Made by a program: the position numbers and the translations under genes
Source of the DNA: Absidia repens
Lineage: Eukaryota; Mucoromycota; Mucoromycetes; Mucorales; Cunninghamellaceae
Direction: 5' to 3'
Length of the DNA: 64,000 bases
Assembly: GCA_002105175.1 (NCBI GenBank)
Contig: MCGE01000004.1
Location: 1,054,001-1,118,000 of the forward strand
Notes under the pieces: generated by a model
Seen by the model: the letters and a program-made list of their open reading frames with translations, nothing else
What the model was told of the DNA's origin: nothing
Database searches by the model: none
In this document: positions 46,259-56,816 of the stretch, piece by piece
Numbering within the stretch: position 1 is the stretch's first letter
Layout of the letters: the number at the start of each line of letters is the position of its first letter

Positions 46259-47839
46259 ATGTCAAAAATTCTATCTGCAGTTTCCAAAGTCATTGGCACT
46301 CACAGCGGTCATTTTCATTGGTGCGGTTTTACAGAAAATGTAAAAAAGGGGAAATGGAATAACTAATCTTTATGAATATATGGTAGTGATGAAGCCTTGG
46401 CCGTTTGGATGTTGAAACAAACTGCTGCCTTCAAACAATCCAAACTGATTCGTACGCGTGATCCAGCCAAATTATCCGAATGCACTGTGGTTGTGGATGT
46501 CGGTGGTATATATGATCCTTCTCAACACAAATATGATCATCATCAAGTAAGGGTTGCCACATACTCACATTCACGCACAAGGTTGCTAAGGTCACTCACC
46601 GCACTTTTTTTTTTTTTATTTATTAGCGTGGTTTCGCTGAAACTTTTGACGATTGCCATCTTACGAAGTTGAGCTCAGCAGGCTTGGTTTACAAGTAAGT
46701 CCATAGCAAAAAGGAAAGTTGGTAGGTTATCGCTGACAGTCAAGCAAGTGAACTGACTCTTTTTGCTTTTAATATGTTTTGCTATATATCTACGAAATAG
46801 GCATTTTGGTCGGGAAGTCATTACTAGCATTGTTGGCGACACAAATCATTTGGATACCATTTATCAAAAAACATACAATGTAAGATTATATAAAGTGTCA
46901 AAATTAGACAAATACCTAAGATGTCTTTCATTGCCACTCACCCCTCTCCTCTATTGCTTGTTGTGTAGGGCTTTGTCGAATCTTTGGATGCTCATGACAA
47001 TGGTATCAGTGCCTATCCCGCCAATTTGTCCCCATTGTTTAAGCAAAGTCCCACCAGTCTGGCTGCCCGAGTGGAGCAAAAGAACCCTTCATGGAACGAA
47101 ACATTAACAGATCCTCAAATTGATGCAAGTGGACGTAGAGCGACATGGATTACCTGGTTGACTAACGAACTCATTTTCCTGTTTTATTATCATTATTATT
47201 ATTATTCAGGCACGATTTGTTGAAGCTTCCGATATGGCTGGTAGTGAATTATCTCAGTACGTTGAAAGATTGGTATCATCATGGTTACCCGCTCGATCTT
47301 TGGTGGTGGAAGCTTTGGAACATCGTCAAGAACTGCATCCCTCTGGACAAATCATTGCTCTGAAACGTAGTTGCCCATGGAAGGAACATCTAATGGATCT
47401 GGAAAAGGAACATGGGTTGTCTGACTCCCCAATTCTTTATGTCTTATACCCTGACTCTGCTCCAAATGGCAACTGGCGTATTCAATGTGTTCCTACTCGT
47501 CCTGAAGGATTTGAAAATAGAAAAAGTTTACCGGAATCGTAAGCCAAAAAAAAAAAAAAAAAAGGATGGGGTGCTACTTCTTGTAATCTTACTTCCCTGC
47601 TCCTTTTTTTTTTTTAGGTGGCGAGGATTCCGTGATCAAGAATTAAGTCAAATTTCAAAGGTGGATGGTTGTATTTTTGTTCATGCTGGAGGGTAATTGA
47701 AAAGTTACATCAAGATAATATTGTATCATTGAGGCATTCATCTCCATTGACAATGTATCTCTGGTTTCATAGGTTTATAGGTGGAAACAGAAGTCGCCAA
47801 GGCGCTTATGAAATGGCCCGACTTGCCTTGGAGAATTAG
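46259..47839 (+). CDS. MYG1: MYG1 family exonuclease/metal-dependent hydrolase
   Basis: MYG1 (UPF0160) proteins are DHH-like 3'-5' exonucleases acting on RNA in nucleus and mitochondria. Exons 46259-46320, 46387-46546, 46627-46694, 46801-46879, 46969-47124, 47210-47538, 47618-47692 and 47773-47839 sum to 331 residues in phase. The metal site signatures are visible: IGTHSGHFHCDEALAVWML, IVVDVGG-type block (VVVDVGGIYDP), KYDHHQRGFAETF and SSAGLVYKHFGREVI. Then SLDAHDNGISAYP and, near the end, WRGFRDQELSQISKVDGCIFVHAGGFIGG. Intron 5 needs a GC-AG donor (GCAAGT at 47125). Start choice: this ATG gives MSKILSAVSKVIGTHSG, with no long targeting peptide. Confidence 0.95.
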
Positions 47840-48713
47840 ATTAGTGTATGGAAATAGTTTAGTTTAGTTTAGTTTAGTTTAGTTTAGTTTAGATTTATTA
47901 TTATTGTTTTTTGTTCTTTGTATCCATAAAGTCATTATTTATTCTTATTATTCATATTATACAGTGTTGAAAATAAAGACAAAATTATCATCATGTATAC
48001 CATATTGGAAAGGGGTTATAGGATGACGGAGAATGAATAGATGGCTCCACAGTGGTGATTTTGAAACCGGGTGTCATCTCATTTTTATTTATTGCAAATA
48101 TGGAAAGTGCGCTACTGGCGGGCATTAGGTTATGGAGAAATGGATGAAAAGGAAAAAAAAATGATTTTCGATCCGATTGTTTCAAAAGGAAGAAAGGATC
48201 GCCGTTTCCGTAGCGCTTAAATGTCACGGAGTCAATGGCAATTTAGTTGGGACACCGATTGGGATTTGTAAAAAAAAGAAGTTTGGTCAGATTAATTGTA
48301 TTCTTTATATATATTTTTTCCATGTGAGTGAGTCAACTTTCGTCTTGACATATCGTTTGCCTTTTCTTAAAGAAAAAAGGAATATGCCAAAAGTACAATA
48401 TCGGCTTTATTCCCCATTTAGTCATTCTGACAGCAAGCCGATGGTGGTGCGCGGTAAACCAAACAAGTTGTGCCGCAAAATAAAAAATCCGGAGATGAGG
48501 AACGATGACGCCAATAACAAAAAGGCCATTGGACCGGATGTTGAATATTCCAAAATTGGCAACGGCGGTCTTTTTTTATTGTTCTTTTTTTCTCTTTTTC
48601 CATTGTTACATCTTTCTTTCCTTTTCTTTTTTTTTTCTATATAACTATTATTCTCTCTATTTATCCGCTCTTCTTCTTATTTCACTTTTTCTTTATTTAC
48701 ACTAATTATATCA
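47840..48713. other. Intergenic region MYG1 to SAP-domain gene
   Basis: A (TTTAG)n tract occupies 47855-47892 just after the MYG1 stop; MYG1 poly(A)-type AATAAA lies near 47971. The rest is AT-rich with a CT-rich leader (48590-48700) before the next ATG. ORFs here (for example 48177-48644) overlap the leader and are unsupported. Confidence 0.55.
47855..47892 (+). repeat. (TTTAG)n pentanucleotide tract
   Basis: About seven tandem TTTAG units in the presumed MYG1 3' UTR. Not the canonical fungal telomere unit TTAGGG. It is probably an ordinary microsatellite. Confidence 0.9.
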
Positions 48714-50352
48714 ATGTTATCACAGCCTTATCCAATACAGCAACGAAACCATCACCAATATCATAATCAAGATGATTTATCATCCTCTCTCTCCTTGGCG
48801 CAGTCGCAACCATCATCAACAGAGCTATTGACTAGTTCATTCCATCCCAATCCACTGGACGAATTATGTTTACTGGATATGGATACACTGAATGATCAAA
48901 ATGTGGATTTGTTTTCCTTATCATCTTCAAGCGAAGGCCAAGCAGCGATGAACTTGGACTCTGCGTTTTCCAATCCACCTAGAATGCTTATTGCTGATGA
49001 CTTCCAAATATCATCACTTCCTGTAAGTAACTTTTTTTGCAAAAATTAAATAAATAAAATAAAATAATGGATTATTTCTGACGTATTATTGGTTTTGTCT
49101 TTTAAAAACTTGACAGATGCGTTCAGTACAACCACCATTATCATCTTCGTTGGATGGCTTCTCATTTCAATTTAATATGCCCAGCAGCTCCATTCAACAT
49201 TATCACCAACAGCAGCAGCAGCACCGACCATCTTATGCAACTGAATCGAAGGATGCTTTGACGACGCCATCTCATAGTGGTCATCGACGTAGACGATCTT
49301 CGGTCCCACCGTTTTTCCATAGTGTTAAAAAACAAATCATCCAATCCTCCTTTACGCCTCCTTCGTTTGATGGAAACACTGACAACAATATGGCTTATTT
49401 GTCCCAGCAAGCAATACCACAATATTACCAGCACCAACCCCATCCATCAAACATGATGCAGCCAATACCTTTACCATCTGGATCATCACCATCATTGTCA
49501 TTGTCATCATCATCATCAGCAGCAGGAACATTGGTACCACAAGCACCTGCATTAACTCATCATCAGCAACAACCGCAGCAACAACAATGTGGAAAACAAT
49601 TGCCTATACAAATTCAACGCAACCCTGCGTCCCTTCATCGACATCCCTCACCTGCTTACCTAGATCAGCGACAATTGGACAAAAAACTGCTCGAAGTTGA
49701 CTTCAATGATATCACAGTGGCTGGGCTCAAGGATTGTTTACGGGAAAGGAACCTATCGGTGGCAGGGCGCAAGGCTGAACTGGTGGATCGTTTACGCACC
49801 GAACGTCAACGAGTGCATTCTCAACGACAACAACAACAACAACAGCAGCAGCAGCAGCAGCAAAGGCAGGTCCTGACTCGTAACGTGCAAGTTCAGCAAG
49901 GCATACCAACCATTACATCATCACCGTCTCCTGTCACTGCTTCTACTTCCGCTGCAGCAGTATCATCGCCATCATCCACCAACACCCCATCCTTGTCATC
50001 CGCAGTAGTTTCACCACCATCTTCACCATCCGTGTCATCACTATCATCCTCACCATCGCCTCACTCTTGCAATAAGTCCTCTCCTACACCCGTCAATCAA
50101 TTGGCACATCGTCTTGGCGACCTTGGCTTCCAGCCTCACCCTCCTTCTACCACCTTAATGCTATCATCATCATCGTCACCTGAATTCTCCGACTACAACC
50201 AACATCCGCAACACAATATCATGTCATTACCCCAAGAACACCATCAACTTGGTTCCAATACACCAATCCCTCAAGAATTCAAATTGTCACTGGATGAGTT
50301 ACAACAACAATGGAATAGTGATAGTTTTGTGCCTCAATTTTATCAGTTTTAA
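48714..50352 (+). CDS. SAP-domain, polyQ/Ser-rich protein (putative nuclear regulator)
   Basis: Exons 48714-49022 and 49117-50352 encode 514 residues. The only folded domain I see is a SAP motif (ITVAGLKDCLRERNLSVAGR plus KAELVDRLR, about residues 295-325), a DNA-binding helix-turn-helix of chromatin-associated proteins. It is followed by a polyQ run and long Ser/Pro/Thr-rich tails; the N-terminus is acidic and Leu-rich (DELCLLDMDTL), resembling an activation region. HRRRRSSVPPF is a good basophilic kinase (PKA-type) site. SAP plus polyQ plus acidic segment is reminiscent of myocardin-type coactivators, but no other myocardin motif is seen, so function is inferred only as nuclear and DNA-associated. 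Confidence 0.75.
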
Positions 50353-50667
50353 TGAAATAAATAAAAAATCATAGCCTATTTGTTTATACTATTTGATTGA
50401 ATGTCCGTTGTGTGAATGTGGACCTTTTTTTATTTTGTTTGTAGCCATTTTGCCAGGTCTTCGATCTTTTTTTTAGGGGGAGTGCGTGTAGTGATGATTT
50501 ATAGGAGTTGGTGACATAATGTGCATAGATGGTTTTTTATGCGAATTGGATGGCGATATTTGAATTGGATGTTTGATCATCGCTATGGTTACTTGGATCG
50601 AACTAGTGATCATTTGTGCCTCTGTTAATAGATGGAAAAAAAAAAGCGTGTCAGAGAACTAACTGAA

Positions 50668-51310
50668 TTTTTCACACCCCGCCCACGTGGAACATTTATT
50701 TTCTCTCTCGCGCCTTTTTTATTTTTGGTCTCTTTCTTTTTGATTATTATTTTTTTCCCTTTACTTTTTCTTCATCATTCAACTTTTATGAGGTCATGTT
50801 CGACGTAGATTAGTGTCAGGACTAGTTTAGAAGGGTTTTCAGATCAGGGATTACAAGATGCATGGGGAAACCTTTTCATTTTGGATCTAGGATTTGGGAC
50901 CACCATTAGTTAGCTTTTTGGAGCCCCCATCAGATTAGTTTAGTCTTAGTTTGGTCATATTTTGTATTTACTTCTGAATAAAATATATCTCTTTTTACAT
51001 GCTTCAATAAAAAATGTCTTCCATGTGTGGTGCCATAGATTCTTTATTTACTACCCTCACCCCTTTTGATTAGTATTGATCGTTGTTGTGCTTTAGTGAC
51101 AGATATCCCTTTAGTTTTTCTTATGCCTTGTATGATCCCATTTGACAATTTCCTTTTTATGTTAACGTTGACCATTCTTTTGATCTCACATTTGCTTCCC
51201 ATCATGCTTTCTTCAATAGATCCTTCCATGGAATCTGCAGTTACAATGAACCCCTCGTCTGTCTTTAATTTTAACATTTGTCGATAGAACTTTAATAAAG
51301 TATCCCTTTT
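50668..51310 (+). repeat. Dispersed repeat family, copy D
   Basis: Box CCCCGCCCACGTGG at about 50677-50690, then AACATTTATT and a CT-rich tract to about 50780. Core: ATTAGTGTCAGGACTAGTTT, AGATCAGGGATTACAAGATG and CCTTTTCATTTTGGATC. CACCATTAGTTAGCTTTTTGG follows over two short blocks. The tail has TTTTGATTAGTATTGATC and a TTTAATAAAGTATCCC site at about 51292. The further tail module near 51885-51955 matches copy B. An in-frame stop (ATC TAG) right after the ATGCATGGGG segment argues against coding. Confidence 0.8.
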
Positions 51311-51330
51311 TATTAAAAAGCAGAATATGG

Positions 51331-51350
51331 ATCCGACATTTGTGTCCACT
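51331..51350. repeat. Diverged MITE end, isolated
   Basis: GATCCGACATTTGTGTCCACT-like sequence resembles the right terminus of the element at 51680-51700 with few differences. It may be a solo end or a remnant of a second insertion 150 bp to the left. Confidence 0.4.
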
Positions 51351-51495
51351 AATAAAATTCAACTTTGATCAAAATGCTAGAACTAAAGCTTCGACTCAAC
51401 AATATAATTCGTATGAATATAGAATGTAGAATTCTATTATATAAAAAATAAAATAAATTTTGCTTTAGTTTTGCAACTTCCAGGCACGTATTATT

Positions 51496-51700
51496 AGCGG
51501 ACAAAACTGTCCGTTATCCAAATAAGGAAGTTGGCCATTTTCGAGCGCCTTCTTTTTTTTTTTTTGCCATTATAAACTACCCCTGAAATTAATTACATAT
51601 AACAAGCTAAAATTAAACAATTGATTCATAAAATATTGTAAGTGGATGGTATTTTATTGTGAAGATATTCTACTCTAAAGATCGGACATTTGTGTCCGCT
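51496..51700. mobile_element. MITE-like element, about 205 bp
   Basis: The left end reads AGCGGACAAAACTGTCCGTT (51496-51515). The reverse complement of the right end (51681-51700) reads AGCGGACACAAATGTCCGAT, 16 of 20 identical. Each end is itself a hairpin (CGGACA, four bases, TGTCCG). The interior is AT-rich with no ORF. Target-site duplication is not clear (TTA on the left, TGA on the right), so superfamily is undetermined. Confidence 0.55.
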
Positions 51701-52425
51701 GAGTTCATATACTGCTTGTTCACTAAAATCTGACTCATCGTATAATGAACAATGTCACAAGTATGTATGTTTTGTGTGAATGATCCACTGAACACCTACT
51801 TTTCAGTACAGCCATTATGACTAAAATCATCTACCCTATATACCCAGAGGCTGAATGGCAGTATTAGGCCACTAATAAGAAACACGGCTCTATTCCAGCT
51901 CTACCATTCATATTAATCAATCTAGACCGCTCCACCAGCATAACCTCCACTGCGCATACGGTATCTAACCTGTTCATTTTTTTATGCATGTAGTATAATA
52001 ATAACAATAATAATAATAATAGTAAATCAAACTGATGTCTGTTGAGCCTAAGGGATACCTATGACGATGTAAAATGGCGGAGGATATCTAATTTCATAAA
52101 CTCCCCCATACCTGCAATATAACCTCCCAGACGCTCAGTAGATCAAAGGTTTCGAAAGTGAATAAAAGGTTACAACGATCAAGATTTCCTTAACGTTCTC
52201 GCAGAACTGCACCATAGAATACTCTCCACCCCTCAAAAAAAGTTGGTTGGATGAAGTATATAAAATATGAGGCAAAAAACCAATTTTATTAATTCAATGT
52301 AAGAGAATGCATGATACCAATGAGACTAATTGTATATAAATGTGGATATTCTATGAATGATAATGTCTAATTTGTGAAATATATGAAGAGGGAGTAGGGA
52401 TAAAGGATAAGGGATGAAGTATAGT

Positions 52426-53013
52426 CTAATTATGAACAGCATCACGCCAAGACCGTAAATTGTGAGGAATTCGTTTCCAAGTAGACGGTTTCAAGATAGT
52501 GACACCTTCCAAGGGATCGTATCGCTTCGTTTCGTCCATTTCCATTGTGTGTCTATAAAGTATCCAAAAAAAAAAAGATTAATACAGAAAGAATTGATAA
52601 TAGATTCATCTACAATCGATTTTACCTGATGATCTCTTCTCGACCAGTATCCAAATCCACATCCATCAAAGGAACCACCTTTGATCGTACAACCACCTTG
52701 TATCCAATGTAAAACGCCAAGAAGACCGGAATACCAATGTAACAAGCGATGATATCGGCAGCGACCACAGGCTGTGCAAACCAACTATCATATCCTTGAC
52801 CAATTAGAACAAAAAGGCAAACAAGGAAAGTAAAGATGGGACCAAAAGGGAAAAGGCGGGCTTTGAAGGGCAAGTCATCGAGGTTACGTCCTTGCGCTAC
52901 AAACGCTTTACGGAACCGATAATGAGAAGCTGCAATTCCCAACCAAGCAATCAAACCTGCAACACCACTGACATTCAACAACCACGAATAAACTATATAT
53001 AATACACACACAA

Positions 53014-53047
<34 letters not shown>

Positions 53048-54986
53048 AGGGGGGATCAGTATCTGGAGGGAGGAGGAGCAAATTCTGTGAGAAAGTATTA
53101 CCAACACCATTGCCAAATAATGAAGTCAAGAAGGCCAGCATACCAATGAAAGAAGTCAGCAAGACACAATAGATGGGAACGCCAAATCGAGTGACTCTTC
53201 TGAAAAAGCGAGGTGCCTTTCCTTCCAACGCAAGGTCATACAAAGTTCGACTGGAAGCATATAAACCAGAGTTACCAGCGGATAGCACAGTGGTCAAAAT
53301 AACTGCATTCATGAAGTCTATTATCATAATAAAGAAGGTGAGTAACCTTTTTTTTTTTTTTTGAAACTGGTTGAGAAAACATATAGCCATGACTTACGAG
53401 CAGCGGAATCCATACCAGCTTTGACAAAGACTGTGGTGAATGGGGAAACTGTAATATCAGACACATCATTTTTCAATAAAGAAGGATCGTCGTAGGGAAT
53501 GATAAGGCCAACAATGAAGATGGACAAAATATAGAATAAAAGAATACGCCAAAACACCTAGCAAGTTAAAAACAAACAAACAAAAAAAATAAAAGGGTTA
53601 AAATATTTTTTCTTTAATGCGACTAGCGGGATTTGAATATATCTTTTTCTTACTTGTTTGATTGCCCTGGGAACGTTTCGGCGAGGATTCCTGAAATACA
53701 CAACCATTTAATCAGCATACAGTCGAAGGTATTTGTTTTTTGTGTGTGTGTGTTGTACTTACTCGCTTTCTCCAGCAGCCACACCGATTAATTCCGTTCC
53801 TTGGAAAGAGAAACTGGCAGTCAAGAAGGTTGTAAGGATACCTGCAGACTGAACACCCCCTTGCTTAAAGACATCCATGCCATAATAAACACCACCCAGT
53901 ACTGCTGTATCCACCAAAATACCAAGAATGACAAAAATAATCACCACTAATACTTTGATCAAAGCAAACCAATATCTACAATATGTCATCTGGTTAGTAT
54001 ACCGTGTATAGTCTTTCATCTTTTTTTTTTTTTTTGGTGTTGTGTGCATGTACTTACTCGGCTTCACCATAGCCTTTGACTGAAAAGACGTTCAAAGACA
54101 TCACAAGGATAAGGAAGACAATCGACCATACATAGCTAGGAACATCAGGAAGCCAAAATTGCATGACCATTGAACCAGCGGTCTATAATACAGGCACAGA
54201 GAGTAGGACACCCAAATAAGGTAATAAAAACAAGATAAGATTTCAAGATCCTTTTTCTGTATCACATCAAACCCCGATTAAAAGTATTTTTTTTTTTTTT
54301 AGTATTACCAGTTCGACAGCCAAAGTAACACTCCAATTATAAAAATAATTCCAACCCAATGCAAAACCAATAGCGGGATCAATGAATCGACCGGCGTAAT
54401 TATTGAAACTACCAGAGATTGGCAAGTAAGTAGCCATTTCACCCAAGCATTCCATCATAAAGAACACCATGATCCCGATCAAAGCGTACGCAATCAAAGC
54501 GCCACCAGGGCCAGCACTTGCTACTGACGCACCTGATGCTAAGAATAATCTAGAACGAAAAAGTACAAGCTGTCAGTTTTGTTTTGCTTTGCTTTTTATA
54601 AAAAAGAACGTTAGCGATGCCTTACCCTGTACCAATGGTTCCGCCAAGAGAAATCATCGTCAACTATTTATGGTAAGGTATAATAAATGTCAACGTCAGA
54701 ACGTCACTTCTTTTTGCTTTTGGTTTTGTTTTGATTTATTAAATTAATTTTGATTGCTTACATGTCGAGCTTTCAAAGCACGTTGTAATTTGGGTTGTTC
54801 TGGTAAAATAGGATCCTGTGCGCTTCCTTCATGATGTATGGTGCCCGAAGAGGATGCAATAGTAGCTCCATCACTGATTTCTTCCTTGTCATGGTGGCTG
54901 AAGGTATCCATTTTAATATCAGCTACCGAGCTTCGTGGTCCCCTTGATCGCATGTCGTCATTGGATGACCCTTTTCTACCGTCCAT
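52426..54986 (-). CDS. Amino acid permease (APC superfamily, YAT type)
   Basis: Plasma-membrane amino acid:proton symporter of the fungal AAT family. ATG at 54986 (MDGRKGSSNDD), TAG at 52428-52426. The N-terminal cytosolic tail of about 70 residues is charged and Ser-rich, followed by QRALKARHLTMISLGGTIGTG, the family signature before TM1. Further signature stretches: GPGGALIAYALIGIMVFFMM, LGEMATYLPISGSFNNYAGR, GFALGWNYFYNWSVTL, SFQGTELIGVAAGESENPRR, SAGNSGLYASSRTLYDLA, and VSGVAGLIAWLGIAASHYRF. The C-terminal tail is short with a Trp/Arg end (PSTWKRIPHNLRSWRDAV). About ten introns, several with long T-tracts on the coding strand. Substrate is not predictable. Permeases of this family are classic targets of alpha-arrestins. 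Confidence 0.93.
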
Positions 54987-55526
54987 GTTATATAACAAAA
55001 AAAATAAAAATAAAAGAGTGGTATGGAAATAAAGGGGAGAAAAGAAGAAGAGAAAAAGAAAAAACAATTTAAGGAAAACAAAATTTTTATTATTTTTCGA
55101 TCCTGTCAATCAAAAGCTCCGCAAAAAAAAAATAAAAATAAAAAGAAGACCGAAAAAGAGAAAAGAAAAAATATACCTACCGCTTAAAAAAACTTCAGTT
55201 TTCTTTTTATAATGTGCTACATTGCGATGAACATTTTAAAACAATCTAATGATATCATACAGGGTTTTTACGATTACTGTCGCATTATTGAGAAAATCCG
55301 TGATCTTCATCGTGCAACATCCAACTTCAAAAATGCGACAGGTAATCGTGGAAACACTGTATGGGCTATTAGAGAAGGAAAATTAATAATAATTGATACA
55401 CTTGTTTCTCTTTGACAGGTGAGAATGGTGCATGCTGCCAGGTACTAGGCGGCATTTGAATTCTCCAAAAATCTTTTTTTTTTTTGTCTAAAAAAAAATT
55501 GCCCGCGTGCTCTTCTTCCTCCAACT
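54987..55526. other. Divergent spacer between amino acid permease and PHO88
   Basis: A 540-bp spacer of purine-rich then T-rich sequence containing both promoters. A short ORF at 55212-55415 has no recognisable product. A T-run at 55472-55483 lies near the PHO88 ATG. Confidence 0.5.
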
Positions 55527-56310
55527 ATGACCGATATTCTTTACCTCGTTAATCATCCTCTGTTCAATGTCGCCTTCTTTATGCTTGGTAAATACGCGAC
55601 CAAGAACTTGCCTTTAGACGATCCATCAGTTGTCAATACCATTAGAAATATATACCTGGCAGCGCAAGCTATTGTCCTTGGGTTAAACTATTGGCTTATT
55701 GCTGTAGTGCGGAAGAAAAACGGTAGGGATATATAATATATGTATCATCACTTATTGAGTAGATATGAAACAAATAAACTTTCAACTAAACCACTTGGTT
55801 ATCTTTTTTTTTTTTTTCCTTCTTCTATAGATCAAACGGTTCTTCGATACGTTGAAGCAGGACCTCAAGGTTGGGATGGGTCAACTCAACCTGACCGAAT
55901 AGTCAATACGACAGTGCTAGGTAAGAACACCCCGCCCCCCCACGATATATGTGTACATTAAAGGGGATTGACCTATTTTTGTGTATACTTTATCAAAAAT
56001 AGAATATGATGTTGCTGAAATTAAGAAAGGTATTAAACAGTCATTTACGGGAATCGCCATGATCGCTTTTCTGCACCTTCAATTCCACTATGTCCAACCT
56101 CTTATTATGCAATCAATCCTCGGTTTCAAGACTTTTTTGGTATCCAAGGAAGCTAGGATCCATCTATGGAACGGTAGAACCACTAGTGGTGAATTGAAGC
56201 GACCTTTTAGAATGGAATCAAGCTTTGGCATGCCGGTTCCGGAAAACAGACAACCTAGGACAGATCGCGCATCTTTAAAGAAGGTGGAAAGGGCAAACAA
56301 AGTAGAATAG
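55527..56310 (+). CDS. PHO88: PHO88/SND3 ER membrane protein
   Basis: Exons 55527-55722, 55831-55920 and 56003-56310 encode 197 residues, close to the yeast protein. The N-terminus NHPLFNVAFFMLGKYATKNL and the second hydrophobic stretch IYLAAQAIVLGLNYWLIAVV match the family. VEAGPQGWDGSTQPDRIVNTTVLEYDV is conserved, followed by KQSFTGIAMIAFLHLQFHYVQPLIMQSI and a basic C-terminal tail (KNLFRRPF-type; here LKRPFRMESSFGMP). Originally named for phosphate transport, yeast Pho88 acts as Snd3, a receptor in the SRP-independent route that targets proteins to the ER. Conservation is good throughout. Confidence 0.94.
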
Positions 56311-56816
56311 ATTTCATAGTATAGAATAGTTATTGTTTGAAGTATAAGCATTAATTGACATGTAAATAAATATCTAGTTTTATTTTTTTTATTTGAAAAT
56401 TATATTATATATGAATGGGGCAAATGGGGAATATGATGACTTTTATTGAAGATCAATATATTTGACATAAAAATGTGGGGGATAAGTGGTCGAATGGGAT
56501 ATGTGTTATATGAAATGATGGGGTTGATTTGATTCGGTAGAGACAAAAAAAAAAAAAAAAAAAGGATGATACATATATATGCGTAAAAAGGCAGATACTT
56601 TGATTTTATTTGACAAAAAGCAACAACAACAAAAACCAAAAGAAAAAAAAATGCATGTAAAAATGAGATATGATATATTTTTTATCCAAATTACTTGATA
56701 TAAAGCTATACAAATGGGCAAATGATAGAGGGGAAGGGAGCTGGGAGGAGGAAAATGGGGATACTATATTTTTTCTAAAGATCAGGGGATACTAACACTG
56801 AATGCGTAATATTAAT
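56311..56816. other. Convergent spacer PHO88 / MED6
   Basis: 3' flanks of both genes; AATAAATA near 56365 on + and A/T runs (A19 at about 56546-56564). No gene. Confidence 0.55.

Larger units (their letters stand above)
50353..52425. other. Intergenic region with repeat copy D and a MITE-like element (2.1 kb)
   Basis: SAP gene 3' UTR, repeat copy D (50668-51310), an isolated element-end-like sequence (51331-51350), a 205-bp MITE-like element (51496-51700), the repeat tail module (about 51880-51960), a TAA microsatellite (52000-52021) and the permease 3' flank. The minus ORF 51044-51349 runs against the repeat and is not a gene. Confidence 0.6.

Noticed and set aside
47855..47892. TTTAG tandem tract considered as interstitial telomere
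   Set aside because: The unit lacks the TTAGGG pattern and only about seven copies are present next to a gene end.
48177..48644. 155-codon ORF upstream of the SAP-domain gene
   Set aside because: Includes the CT-rich leader, ends in low-complexity Phe/Leu and begins in AT-rich spacer; no recognisable domain.
51044..51349. 101-codon minus-strand ORF in repeat copy D
   Set aside because: Runs against the repeat and has no homologous reading frame in other copies.
51880..51960. Minus-strand GGTAGAGCTGG-like sequence considered as a tRNA D-arm
   Set aside because: No matching T-arm (GGTTCGAATCC type) at the right distance; instead it aligns with repeat tails at 4840 and 15800.
55212..55415. 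67-codon ORF between permease and PHO88
   Set aside because: Contains no domain, overlaps a divergent promoter region, and no good splice joins it to PHO88.
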